Source: Ottelia alismoides (Eukaryota > Streptophyta > Magnoliopsida > Alismatales > Hydrocharitaceae). Taken from it: a stretch of 64,000 bases of DNA. Both the position numbers and the translations under genes were made by a program. The notes below the pieces were generated by a model. The model was not told where the DNA came from and searched no databases. It was given only the letters and a program-made list of their open reading frames with translations. Where the stretch lies: positions 496,001 to 560,000 of the forward strand of contig JAZKJV010000600.1 in the NCBI GenBank assembly GCA_037367405.1, read 5' to 3'. Shown here piece by piece: positions 22,721 through 32,635 of the stretch. The number at the start of each line of letters is the position of its first letter. The first letter of the stretch is position 1.

Positions 22721-23413
22721 AAGACCCCCCCACCCCCCGGAGCCGCCCCCCTGCTGCCCCCCCCTCCCCACCTCGCGGATTCAAAGGAACCCCCATCGTG
22801 CCTCTCCCCTGCTTTCCCCCTTCTCGCCCCCGGAGCCACCTACTCGATTCGAAGACCCACCCCTCTCGTCCGTCGTTCGATTGAAAGCACCCCCACTCTC
22901 CGGCATGTCGCTTGATCCGAAGCCCCCCTCCCCCCGTCTGCCGCTCGTCCAGCAAGTACGAAGAAGGAAGGAGATTGAGTGGAAGGGGAAGGAGGAAGAG
23001 AGAAGAAGAAAGGAGGGGATGTGGAAGAAAACCCACCCTTGGATTTGATAGTGTTAGATTAACTCAACTTAAACTCAAACTAGTTAGCTCAAAAAGTCTC
23101 AAATTAACGGTAGGGTCTATAGGGTAAGACGGAGCAAGTTTATGGGGTCGAGGGAGGAATATCGATATTTCAGAGGTCGTAGCGGTAATTGCAAAAGATT
23201 ACAGGGTCTGCCGGGTAAAAATCCCTTTATAGATAAATTGATTATTGTAGATTTGTTGGGTTAGTTACATTATCTCTAAATAAAAAATTACGGTCACGCT
23301 ATCTCCTACAAAACATTACAAAGATTTTAAAAAAGTTTATACAAGGCCATAGCATGGAAGACCTTAATGCTTGCAAGTCATAGCCGGAGAATGGTGTCGG
23401 CTTGTTGTATGCG

Positions 23414-23643
23414 TCACGTGCAGTAGCCAACCAGCATTGCAGGTTGATTGAGGAGGGTGATATCGACAGGTATGCCGACTCGCACGTCGTTGGCGAAGAG
23501 GAGGACAACGACGTCGGATGCAAAGTTGACTTCCGATCATTCAGGTGAGATGTCGCCGTCAAGCGATACCGAGACGTACTTGACGTATGTCTCAAACTCG
23601 CACACCGTACTGTCGACGGGAACGGGGATATGGGTTGAGTGAG
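23414..23643 (-). pseudogene. unrecognised decayed exon
   Basis: The minus-strand frame reads VDSTVCEFETYVKYVSVSL, DGDISPE, then an in-frame TGA (a likely former Trp codon), then SEVNFASDVVVLLFANDVRV and IPVDITLLNQPAMLVGYC before a stop. Amino-acid usage is typical of a folded protein, unlike neighbouring repeats. It lies between the Pack-MULE and the AACCGG element. Family unknown; a host exon or an older captured piece are both possible. Confidence 0.35.
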
Positions 23644-24186
23644 GCAGCTGGAGCTTCCTATAAGGTTTTTAAAATCGAAGTGGACACCGAATCGGAAATT
23701 TTGTTGAAATGGTTGGATCAGGTTGAACCATGTAATCAAATCGGTTCAACCGGATAATGACATCATCATTATTTAAAATCGGATTAAACTAGATCGGTGA
23801 AAAAAAGTAGTTGAACCGACTAATCAAAATGAAATGAAATAATATATATAATATACACTTAAATATACTTGAAATATATATAAAATACATAGATAATATA
23901 TATAGGATTTCTTTCAAATAGGACGCAATCCTTCCATAGTTAAGGAAGGCCAGCCCCTTTTTTGTACAAAACATGATGACTTTGGTAGAATACATACACA
24001 GATTTGTATTATAATGTGCAATTTTAATGTTTGTATTATAATACGCAGTTTTGTATGCGGCTTTGTATTTATAACGTGCACCTATAATACAAACTGTATA
24101 CGTATTTTACTAAAGTGCTCGTTTTTATATAAAAAAGAGGTGGCCTTCCTGAACTCAGGAAGGACTGCATCATATTTGAAAGGCAC

Positions 24187-24189
<3 letters not shown>

Positions 24190-24222
<33 letters not shown>
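24190..24222. repeat. (TA)n microsatellite
   Basis: A pure TA run abutting a fold-back MITE. Comparable runs lie at 24611-24641 and 25032-25042, so each MITE is bracketed by TA repeats, as described for rice Micron elements. Confidence 0.9.
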
Positions 24223-24224
<2 letters not shown>

Positions 24225-24608
24225 TAAATGGAGCTGCCCTCAGGGAGTAGCCAACTTGGCTACTCCCACCCCTATTTTTCCCTCATTTTTTTTTATTTTT
24301 TTGGAAAATAAAAATTTGTATATTCATCATTATATCCCTCTCACATTCTATTAAAATTTCGTCAGAAACAGAGACTCCTACAACCTCCATCCAAACATGG
24401 TCGATTTAAAAAATCCTGCGACCGTTAAAAAATGACGTCTGGATGGAGGGCTTAGGAGTCTCTGTTTCTGACGAAATTTTAATAGAATGTAGGAGGGATA
24501 TAACGATGAATAAACAAATTTTTATTTTCCAAAAAAATAAAAAAATGAGGGGAAAATAGGGGTGGGAGTATCCAAGTTGGCTACTCCCTGGGGGCAGCCC
24601 CATTTTAC

Positions 24609-24610
<2 letters not shown>
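24223..24610. mobile_element. fold-back MITE copy 1 (Micron-like)
   Basis: Almost the whole 388 bp is an inverted repeat. The left arm begins GGTAAATGGAGCTGCCCTCA and the right arm, reversed, GGGTAAAATGGGGCTGCCCC. The arms share CAGAAACAGAGACTCCTA. It would fold into a near-complete hairpin. Bracketed by TA runs; no coding capacity. Confidence 0.82.
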
Positions 24611-24641
<31 letters not shown>

Positions 24642-24644
<3 letters not shown>

Positions 24645-25031
24645 GTTGATGGGGCTGCCCTCTGGAGGCAGCCAACACGGCTGCCCCGCCCCATTTTTTG
24701 GTAATTTTTTTGTTTTTTTTGGAAAAATTAAACTATGTATACTCATCCCTATATCCCTCCTATATGTCAATCGAATTTCGTCAGAAACAAAGACTCCTAC
24801 GGCCTCCATTCAGACAGGGTTGATTTAAAAAATCCTGCGACCGTTTAAAAAATGACATATGGATGGAGGGCGTAGGAGTCTCTGTTTCTGACGAAATTCG
24901 AATGGCACATAGGAGGGATATAGGGATGAATATACATGGTTTTATTTTTCCAAAAAAATCAAAAAATTTGTCAAAAAATAGGGTGGGGGCAGCCATGTTG
25001 GCTACCCCTAGGGGGCAGCCCCATTTTCCCC
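24642..25031. mobile_element. fold-back MITE copy 2 (Micron-like)
   Basis: Same family as the copy at 24223-24610: full-length inverted repeat, arms beginning GGGGTTGATGGGGCTGCCCT and GGGGAAAATGGGGCTGCCCC, with shared CAGAAAC(A)AGACTCCTA-type words. It is separated from copy 1 only by a TA run. Confidence 0.82.
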
Positions 25032-25159
25032 ATATATATATATTTCACACTATACATAAAGTATTTTTCTTATACACCATCATATATATATATATATAAT
25101 TTGGACTAGATACTCTATAACATAATAAATTAATTATATTTAAAATCCAATACATACAA

Positions 25160-25230
25160 AAAGTTATGTTAGTATAATTGGTTAGAGGTGTGAAATAGGT
25201 AACCAAAGGTCATGATTTAACTCCCATTAC
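25160..25230 (+). repeat. tRNA-like sequence (decayed tRNA or SINE head)
   Basis: Contains a D-arm/A-box-like ATTGGTTAGAGG and, about 30 bases on, AGGTCATGATTTAACTCCC, resembling a variable loop and T-arm with a damaged B box. The acceptor ends do not pair, so it is not a functional tRNA. Confidence 0.4.
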
Positions 25231-25441
25231 CAACAAATTTTTTAATAATTTAAAAATTAAATGTGGTTCAACTTCGGTTGAACCTGGTTAAACCGAGTCA
25301 AAAAAATGGGGTTGAATCAGACGGGTTAATTAAAATTGGAATAACCGAATCGGCATAAACCGGATAACTGGACCAGTCCAGGCCCGATTCACCAGTTAGA
25401 TCGGTCGAACCGGCTGGTCTGATCCGGTTTCAAAAACACTG

Positions 25442-25996
25442 CTGCTGATGTTGTTTTTGCTGGAAATGCTAGTGAATGGAGATTATAAAAAATACAAGTT
25501 TCAATGGGGGAGGAAGAAAGGTCCAGAGAAGTTTCGGTTTCTGCCATAAATCTGCAATATCCGATTTATTTGCTCCGGTTCTTTTGGTCGTACCGGTTCG
25601 TGTCAACCAGTTTCTACAGCTTCAAAAATTTTTAATTAAAATGTTGGAATTGGCTGTACCGGAACTTCACCGGATCGCGATTGCACCGGTTGCACCGGCC
25701 GTATGGTCCAGTTTTAAAAAGCATTACTATGAAGAGTTTCGATGAATGTGACTAGGAATATGATGGAAGCCAAAATTAACTTTCGAAATCCTAATCAGAT
25801 GTGTCCAAAAAAATCAAACAACTTTTGGGAAAAAAAGACATGTTTTCCATGCTAAAAAGGAAGGGAACACGATGATTAAAGTGGCAGTTGGTTACCGCGA
25901 GAAGGTCGCGTCCTCTCCTTCAAATATTAGGACTCCACCCACAGATGGAACAGTTACAAATCCCCACAAATCAGAAAAGAACGCCGACGCTTATCC
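25442..25996. other. repeat remnant and upstream region of the 210-residue gene
   Basis: 25500-25720 contains CCGGTT words like the AACCGG element and is probably another remnant. 25750-25996 is the presumptive promoter and 5' UTR of the downstream gene; no clear TATA box is seen. Confidence 0.35.
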
Positions 25997-26629
25997 ATGG
26001 ACGAGGAGAACAAGACCGACAGCAGCACCATGCAAAGGAGGCGCAGCAGCAGATCGGAATCTATGGCGCAGACCTACGCCGTCTTAGAGAAACGACTCCA
26101 AGAATTCGAGACCCAACTCGACCAACTCTTCTCCCACCCCTCCTACGACGATCTAGGCCTCCGGAGGAAGCTTGCCTTCCTCCGTAGTCTTCTCTCCGCC
26201 GAGATGGAGACGCACTCGGAGGCCAAGCCCGAACACCTTGCCCACGTTGCCCGTAGGCTCGACGTCCTCGAGGATGCTTTCAACAAGTGGGAAGGGGAAG
26301 AGCCCCTTCCTGACTACCCCTGGCTAGACGGTCCGCCGCCTTGCTCGTGTACCGACTCGTGCTTCGATGAGGACGAATGCAAGGTGGATGAATCCGAGGT
26401 GGATGGTGGCAGCATTGCGACAGTACTCGCCGACGAGACAAATCTGGTGGCGTGTCAGGAGTTGTTACACCGGGAATCTGTTGTCCAGAATTCGCAGGAG
26501 AAGGGAAGAGGGAGGTGGTTGATCGGCGCCAAGATTGCTGGCGGTGTGGCTGTGATTTTGGTTGCTGCGATTGGAACCGTTATAAGCTGTTGGGTCAAAG
26601 AGGAGGAGCTCTTCCTCGTGCCGACCTGA
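25997..26629 (+). CDS. uncharacterised plant protein with C-terminal membrane segment (DUF7610-like)
   Basis: A single uninterrupted exon of 210 codons with GC-rich coding bias unlike the AT-rich flanks. Residues 12-25 are Arg/Ser-rich. Residues 26-45 form a short amphipathic/coiled segment (LEKRLQEFETQLDQLF). Residues 55-95 read RRKLAFLRSLLSAEM and LAHVARRLDVLEDAF. Residues 97-145 are acidic with a CSCTDSCFDEDEC cluster. Residues 174-197 are a hydrophobic span (IAGGVAVILVAAIGTVISCW), likely a membrane anchor near the C-terminus. The pattern of two helical blocks, acidic linker and tail anchor resembles a plant-specific family annotated DUF7610; function unknown. The first ATG is used; a second in-frame Met lies at residue 12. 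It stands alone, with a repeat remnant upstream and an unassigned 3' flank. It is the clearest intact host gene here. Confidence 0.8.
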   Translation: MDEENKTDSSTMQRRRSSRSESMAQTYAVLEKRLQEFETQLDQLFSHPSYDDLGLRRKLAFLRSLLSAEMETHSEAKPEHLAHVARRLDVLEDAFNKWEGEEPLPDYPWLDGPPPCSCTDSCFDEDECKVDESEVDGGSIATVLADETNLVACQELLHRESVVQNSQEKGRGRWLIGAKIAGGVAVILVAAIGTVISCWVKEEELFLVPT

Positions 26630-28739
26630 GCGTCTCGAGTTCGTCGGATCTCAGGGGGATATTAGGGTTCTTCTCGTTTTACTTTTTTTTGCCGAACAAG
26701 AAATACAGTGAGATCTATAGAAGCAACTTTGATTTAGTTGCTGGATGTACAATCTTTTTGGATGGTGATTAGATTCCTATGCATAAATACAAAATGAATT
26801 CGGTCTTAACATTACAGTTTTTCTTGTTTTATTTTCCTGACCGCATGACAGAATAATTGTTTGTAGGGTTGGAACTTCGAATTTATCAATCGGAGTTCCA
26901 ATGGGAGTCGTGGATTCTCGAAATTATCAGACCTACTATTAAGTTGGCGGTAGTACATGTGCTCACTAAGTACGGGGTTCATTTTTTTACCTTCGAGGAA
27001 GATTTGACCAACATGGGTCTTGCCTGTTCCTGATCTGAACATAACATATAGATGGGTGAATAGTAATCTGTGAGAAGGAAGTACCTTTGTGAATAGTAAC
27101 AAGGGTTGGGCATGGTTGGGTTGAGTTACTATTGACAGAAGTACCCCCTCCTCAGAATTTACTATTCATTCAGCCCAACCCAATCCAACCCTTAGAAATC
27201 ACTTTCTCGAAGAGTTTAAGACCCTAACAATCAGATTTTGCAAAACCTAAAATTCTGTACCGAAGAATATAGAATGAAATATGTGTAATTAGTCGCAAAA
27301 TATGATGATCTTGCTTGATATTAAAAGCAATGTATTTTCAATATTTTAATTTTCCGATTTGTCATGTAATTATTATTCTAGGCAGCCTAAGAAGATAGTG
27401 AGATATTCATGAATGTTTTATTCCCTAATTATATAGGTAATCACTTCGAACTTAATTTTAGTTATCTGGGCGTCCGATCTTTAATGGATGGCCCACATGT
27501 CCACTATAGTCTTTGTTATGGTGTTGACCACAACAATAATCCCCCTCCTAGTATAAAAACATAGATATTAGACATAACACATGCATGTTTCTTTACAATT
27601 TCCCTTCATCAAACCAACTATGTGTTGAAGACAGGATCATTTAGAAAATCAACGACACTTTTATTATATTGAAGATAATCATCGAATCTTTATCCATCCA
27701 AATCTTATCCATTTTCCTATATATAATTGAAAAATAATTGTTAAAAATAATCTTCTTGCCTGATCCTTACAATCATAAAATTAGTACATGCACTCACACT
27801 TACAAATCCAAAAACCCATAACCTCCTACTTACATAAATACGTAAATACCCCCATAAACTTATATACATGTCCACACACCTCTATATACTCTTACATACC
27901 AAACTCATATCTATATTCATCATACTCTTACATGCCTAAATGTTTATCTTTTTCATCTGAATAGGGTCTAACGATTTAAGGTAATGATTCCTAATTTTCT
28001 TCTGAATTGGTGCTTATTTTAGGTTTATGAATGTCTATATTGTCTAATATATTGTTCATGATTCTGTATTATTCTCGTTGCATCATATTTATTACTCATG
28101 TCTATAGGCAACCTTCCGGGGTCTTTGACCATCCTCATCCGTCACATTTGAGACCTCACATGCTCATTTTCCCATCCACCTGGTCCTGAGAGCCCTTATT
28201 ATATAGGGTAACTCCCTCCTAATGTTCTAAACAGCCAATTTAATGCAGCACAAATGACGTTGCCCATTGACATACTTAGGAACAGCACTTGCATAGTTGA
28301 TTACGTCGCACGTTACAATAGTTATTTCCTAAAGCATATTACTTTGGCATAATTCATCCTAACTATTATCCCCATTTCATCCCAAACATTCAAATTACCA
28401 CCCAACAGAAAAAAAAACAGTCGAAAATCCCTGAATATTCCTTTAAAATGAAATCAAACAACCAAACCTAACCTACAACATATGAATATGACAGGAGAAC
28501 ATTGAAAGTGAGAACATTATCCTCACAAATATCATCAGAGTGACTGTTTATGAACGCGGAAGTAAATGAGGAAGGAGTTTACCTGAACAGCGAAGGGGTG
28601 CCTCGAAGGAGGAGAGCGACGACAGGGACCCACAACACTCGCCAATGGAGGCGAAAGGGGCAACAACATGTTCTGGTGGCATGTAGCATGGCAGATCCAA
28701 TACCTTCTAGGGGTTTCTAGCCAATGAAACAAATGAGGA
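26630..28739. other. AT-rich intergenic DNA with a small imperfect hairpin
   Basis: 26630-26770 is the likely 3' UTR of the preceding gene. At about 27090-27190 an imperfect inverted repeat (GAATAGTAAC..AGGGTTGGG and its complement CCCAACCC..TTACTATTC) could be a small MITE. 27780-27960 is low-complexity. No gene recognised. Confidence 0.3.
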
Positions 28740-29345
28740 AGAAGGCCGGTCGAGTCATAAAGGACCACTGGGGGACAGTCACCAACCATCCCCTTTGACA
28801 AGGATCGGAGACGGTCATAAGTGAGAACCGTGCCCGACAAGGCAAAACATTCAGCCTTTTCGCGCCTTAGCGGCAAGAGGGGACGGTCGAAGAGGTTATT
28901 TGGGATGGTCATGACTGTCTCCTCTAGTCCCCCACATCTCAAAAGTTCTAAAAGGACAGACTGTAGGGGATGGTCGTATGGATCCCCCTATGACTTCTCG
29001 TAAGGGACGGTCACATCTGTCCCACCTATGGCCTGACGAGACGAGCTCTGCTTTCAGGGTCGGTTAAGTCCGCCCCCGAATGTTGTTTGTTAGCAAAAAA
29101 GCATACAGATAGAGTGCTACTTGTTAACTATAATGGATGGTCAGATGACTGTCCCTAGATATTTTTGAGGGGATGGCCATCAGCGTCCCCTCAAAATGTC
29201 AATTACAAACTCGTGAATTAATCGGGACGGTGAAATAGCCGTCATTTATAAAAACATGAGGGGACGGTCTTAACCATCCACTATGAATAACCACGAAATA
29301 AACCTAAAGATATGATGGGGCGATTATACAACCGTCCCTGATGAC
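28740..29345. repeat. CACTA-like subterminal repeat array
   Basis: Around ten copies of GGGACGGTC / GGGGATGGTC-type words occur in both orientations (complement GACCGTCCC / ACCGTCCC), spaced 30-80 bp. This is the usual look of subterminal transposase-binding regions in plant CACTA elements. The CACTA ends themselves were not found. Confidence 0.5.
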
Positions 29346-29638
29346 CTTTCTGCAGGTTATACTGGTTGTAACTTTTAAGTGCATCTCCAGTTGGTTGCAA
29401 TCCTATTTCTGGAAGAATTATGGTTCTCGTTTTCACTGAATCTTTTCCTTCATGTTTAAGATACAACACATACTATCTGTAGATATTGTCCTAGCTGCTG
29501 CAGAATACAACTTTTCTAGATTGGAACTGTACTCGTAATAGATACAATTTGAACCTCAAAAATGTAGCACAGCCAGTCTGTTGATCTTGACGTTACAGTT
29601 TTTTCTTGTACGAGCAAGATTTACTTGATGACCTTTAC

Positions 29639-29752
29639 TTATTTTTGTTTGAGCAAGTACCCGATCAAGATGCTTAGCAGGCACACCAAAGCCACGAATG
29701 TGAAGGAAAACCCACCCTTTTGTCTGTTGCGATTTTCCTTCTTTAGCAGATC
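29639..29752 (-). CDS. terminal exon of a tail-anchored protein, VAP-like
   Basis: The minus-strand exon starts after a strong acceptor (CTCGTCCTGCTGCAG) and encodes 37 residues: a charged stretch DLLKKENRNRQK, a hydrophobic anchor GGFSFTFVALVCLLSILIGY, then LLKQK and TAA. This is the layout of the C-terminal tail anchor of plant VAMP-associated proteins (VAP27/PVA), which hold ER-plasma membrane contacts. The MSP domain exons would lie further right on the minus strand, but none is recognisable up to 30690. Identification rests on a short tail-anchor pattern, so another tail-anchored protein is possible. Confidence 0.42.
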   Translation of the reverse strand, partial: DLLKKENRNRQKGGFSFTFVALVCLLSILIGYLLKQK

Positions 29753-30692
29753 CTGCAGCAGGACGAGGTACTTGTCAGTAGATACTCAAGTTAAACAATT
29801 TTCATGGTTATATAGCTGAAGCCAAGTTATAGAAGCTGCAAAAGAATTCATGGCTAAATCAAATCTGCATCACATTCAACTTAAACTGCTACCTTAATAA
29901 TTTATGTGACCAATATAAATAAGCCACGAAGACACGGTATCTGACGACTCTTTCGATGTTATCCTTTTCTCCTATTAACAAAGATGTAACTAATAATTAG
30001 GTCAGATTCGTATGCTTCATGCAGTCGACTTAATACGCCAGATCTAATATCATGTTCGGCATATTTCTCTTATATAGTTTACGATTGGTCTCCAAATCAA
30101 CAAAAAAAACAACTGTTTGAGTTCGTATTTCTGCTTCTCCTCTCTTTTTTTCATACACCCTTTCGTTTTTAAAAGGCATGATGATCAGTAACATCTTTCA
30201 GCCATTCAAAATTTTATGAAATCGAAGGAACAACATAACACAATCATTTCTCCCTATGCATACAGATACATAAAGATCATACTGGTATGGTGTTGACACA
30301 TCCTCGTCACGGATATTTCCCCTCTACTCCTCGCTGATACGACATAAAACCCCTCTCTTTACTCCTCTATAAAGCTCCTCTAGGACTGCCTGCTTCCACC
30401 ACGAAACATCCATCCAAAACAATCTCATCGACCCTGGACTTGGCTGGAAAGCGCAGCTAATGGAATGTGCTTCAAATCATTCTGTCTAGATACACCAACG
30501 AGTCAAAGACCACACTACGTCATGCCTCTTCACCACCTACTCCTACCAACTATCATTTCCATGTTCTTTCTACTCAACTACCTCATACATATCCGATGTG
30601 ACCCAACCTTTAAGTAGAATCAATGACGATATTTGTGAATGTCGAGGATAAAGGTTCTGATAAACTTCGATTCAAAAAGGAAGTTAACCCTC
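29753..30692. other. unassigned; contains a core-promoter-like segment
   Basis: CTCTATAAAGC at 30366-30376 is followed by a C/A-rich leader-like sequence to about 30460 and a very short ATG frame, resembling a promoter whose gene has been lost. No other feature seen. Confidence 0.25.
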
Positions 30693-31019
30693 TGTTGAGA
30701 TGTCTAGTGCCATGCTAGTTATGGGGCCATAAATTGGACCCATTAAGTCTATGCTGCTATATATACAACTGTTTATATGCCTTGAATTCTAATCATCCGA
30801 TCCAGGTTGAAGAACCACCGTATGTATGAGAGTAATATATAAACTCCCCCTAGGGTTAGCGCTATCCGCATCCTTTGTACGCTCTTTTTCTCCACAATGA
30901 AAACCTATCGCCGCCGCCCAAGGATGTAGACCCATTATGTGTGAACCTTGTAAATCGGTGTGTATTCATGGTTGCTTAATTGATTGTTTGTGTGTGTTCA
31001 ACTTCTGGGAGTCGTAACA
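30693..31019 (+). repeat. putative solo LTR (copia-like)
   Basis: A 327-bp stretch starts TGTTGAGATG and ends GTCGTAACA, with internal promoter-like CTATATATAC. The ends fit an LTR, but the flanking bases do not form a clean 5-bp duplication and no second copy is present. Confidence 0.35.
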
Positions 31020-31139
31020 TTAACACATCCCCACTTTTTAACAAGTTGAGGACCAAACTCGAAATATCATGATATATCACCGATATATCGAGTATCAAAA
31101 AGGAGTGAGTTTCGATATTAGGCATATATAATGTACAAT

Positions 31140-32422
31140 GGGGCTACAAGGGGAGCCAACTTGGCTACCCCCAGCCTTTTTTTATTTTTAAGGTGTTTTT
31201 GGTAACACATGGGGAATTTAGACCGCTATATGACATCATACTGTCATTCAAATTTCATGCAAAACAGACATTCCTAAGCCATCCATCAAACATATAAATT
31301 TTAATGGTTTCACACTTGCGGATATTGACTCCTTTTAGATGGATGGTTGCAAGGTTCAGAAATGTGGTATGCGGTATTCGTTCGGTCATGCGGTCTAAAG
31401 CGAGTAAGCGGATATGCGGAGGAGTATACGGAAGTATATGCGGTTCATGCGGTTTATAATATTTTAATTTAAAATATTATAAAATAAACAATAAAACGTG
31501 TTTATATATAAAAGTTGATGATCTAACAAAATTCAAAATAAAAAATTTCAAATAAGATATATAAGCATGATATTATAAATTGATTATTTTTTAGTGTGTA
31601 TTTTGAATTTAATGCATATATATACATATACAAATTTGGATTCAACAGGGAATACATGATTCTATAAGAAAACCTTTAATGTATATACAGATCCTATAGA
31701 TAACAAATGCTAAAGAATAATCATATGTACATACACCCAAAATTATACACGTATATGTATCTCCAAGGGATAAAATATGTTGACACAAAATATAGCGGAA
31801 GATTGTACACATATAAAATTTATTAGAAACACAAAAAATGTAAAGTGTCGGAATGTTAGTCAATTATTTCATGTTTTATTTGAAGGATTAGAATGAATTT
31901 CATTAGATAGAAAATTCAAAAAGTAGTAAACAATTCATTAATAAGTATTGAGAACAATGGGAAAAAATGGATAAAAGAAAAAATATCCTAGATTATATTC
32001 CCAAATGCAACATATACGAGAATAATGAAAAGATGCATCAATGCAAATGATGATATAAGAGTTGCTCGGAAAAAAATCGAGTTAATGTGTCATCAACATG
32101 TCATGGATTAACATGAATCCTATTAGATATGCGGCCGCATATGCGACCGCATAAACCGCATATGTGGACCGCATATGCGTTTTGACTGCATATTGCCGCA
32201 TATGGCATATACGCTTCGGTCAAGTGACTGAATACGCATATGCGGCCGCAGACCGCATTTCCGAACACTGGATGGTTGAGGAATGTCTTTTTTGCACGAA
32301 ATTTAAATGACAACATGGTGTCATATAGCGATCTAAATCCCCCATGTGTTATCGAAAAATATCTTCAAAATGAAAAAAATAAGGGTGGGGATAGCCAAGT
32401 TGGCTCCCCTGGGGGTAGCCTC
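31140..32422. mobile_element. fold-back MITE copy 3 (Micron-like), split by a hAT MITE
   Basis: The left arm starts GGGGCTACAAGGGGAGCC and the right arm, reversed, GAGGCTACCCCCAGGGGAGC. Both arms then share CCAACTTGGCTA and ATGGATGG words. It belongs to the same family as the copies at 24223 and 24642 and ends at a TA run. A 921-bp hAT-type element splits its loop. Confidence 0.75.
31350..32270. mobile_element. 921-bp hAT-type MITE (ATGCGGCCGCAT-rich)
   Basis: Flanked by the perfect 8-bp duplication GATGGTTG at 31342-31349 and 32271-32278. Inverted ends are CAAGGTTCAGAAATGTGG and, reversed, CAGTGTTCGGAAATGCGG. Subterminal zones are rich in ATGCGG/CCGCAT words. No coding capacity. Confidence 0.9.
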
Positions 32423-32433
32423 ATATATATATA

Positions 32434-32600
32434 GGAGTGATCCAATGAGAGCAAAAAGTTGTGAGAGCATGAGAGGAATGATTCTGGACCACATGATTCA
32501 CCCAGGAGAGAGAAGACCAGGAGAGAGAAAACACAATCATGTGGTCCAGAATCATTCCTCTAATGCTCTCACAATTTTTTGCTCTCATAGGATCACTCCC
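32434..32600. mobile_element. 167-bp near-perfect hairpin MITE
   Basis: Arms of about 70 bp: GGAGTGATCCAATGAGAGCA at the left and GGGAGTGATCCTATGAGAGC reversed from the right, joined by a short loop around 32510. It lies between a TA run and (CT)n/(TA)n runs, a second fold-back family in microsatellite DNA. Confidence 0.8.

Positions 32601-32635
<35 letters not shown>

Larger units (their letters stand above)
21913..23225 (+). mobile_element. Pack-MULE (Mutator-type element carrying a gene fragment)
   Basis: The 1313-bp element has about 125-bp terminal inverted repeats (21913-22037 and 23101-23225) beginning GGGATTTTTACCCGGCAGAC. It is flanked by the perfect 9-bp duplication TTTATAGAT at 21904-21912 and 23226-23234, both hallmarks of Mutator-like elements. 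The interior is far more GC-rich than the surroundings and contains a captured exon with its splice acceptor (22323-22569) plus a C-rich tandem array. No transposase is encoded, so this is a non-autonomous gene-carrying element. High similarity between the two ends suggests fairly recent movement. Confidence 0.92.
23661..25441. mobile_element. AACCGG-rich hAT-like non-autonomous element
   Basis: The ends resemble each other inverted: GGTTTTTAAAATCG on the left, and GTGTTTTTGAAACCGG on the right after reverse complementing. Subterminal zones are full of GGTTCAACCGG / CCGGTTGAACC words. The expected 8-bp duplication is not evident, so boundaries are approximate. The middle holds two fold-back MITEs in (TA)n and a tRNA-like stretch. 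Confidence 0.55.

Noticed and set aside
22099..23048. Long overlapping open frames on both strands (up to 275 codons)
   Set aside because: They are proline- or glycine/arginine-rich translations of the C-rich tandem array in the Pack-MULE; only the spliced-exon part at 22323-22569 looks gene-derived.
24014..25099. Several open frames containing IYIYIYI runs
   Set aside because: Direct translation of TA microsatellites and MITE arms.
25160..25230. Functional tRNA gene
   Set aside because: Acceptor stem does not pair and the T-arm is mutated; kept only as tRNA-like.
26812..27102. Minus-strand 96-codon frame downstream of the 210-residue gene
   Set aside because: Overlaps AT-rich DNA and a small imperfect hairpin; no recognised domain.
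30693..31019. Confident solo LTR with TTAAC duplication
   Set aside because: TTAAC occurs after the right end but on the left is separated from the TG start by extra bases, so the duplication does not fit; kept at low confidence.
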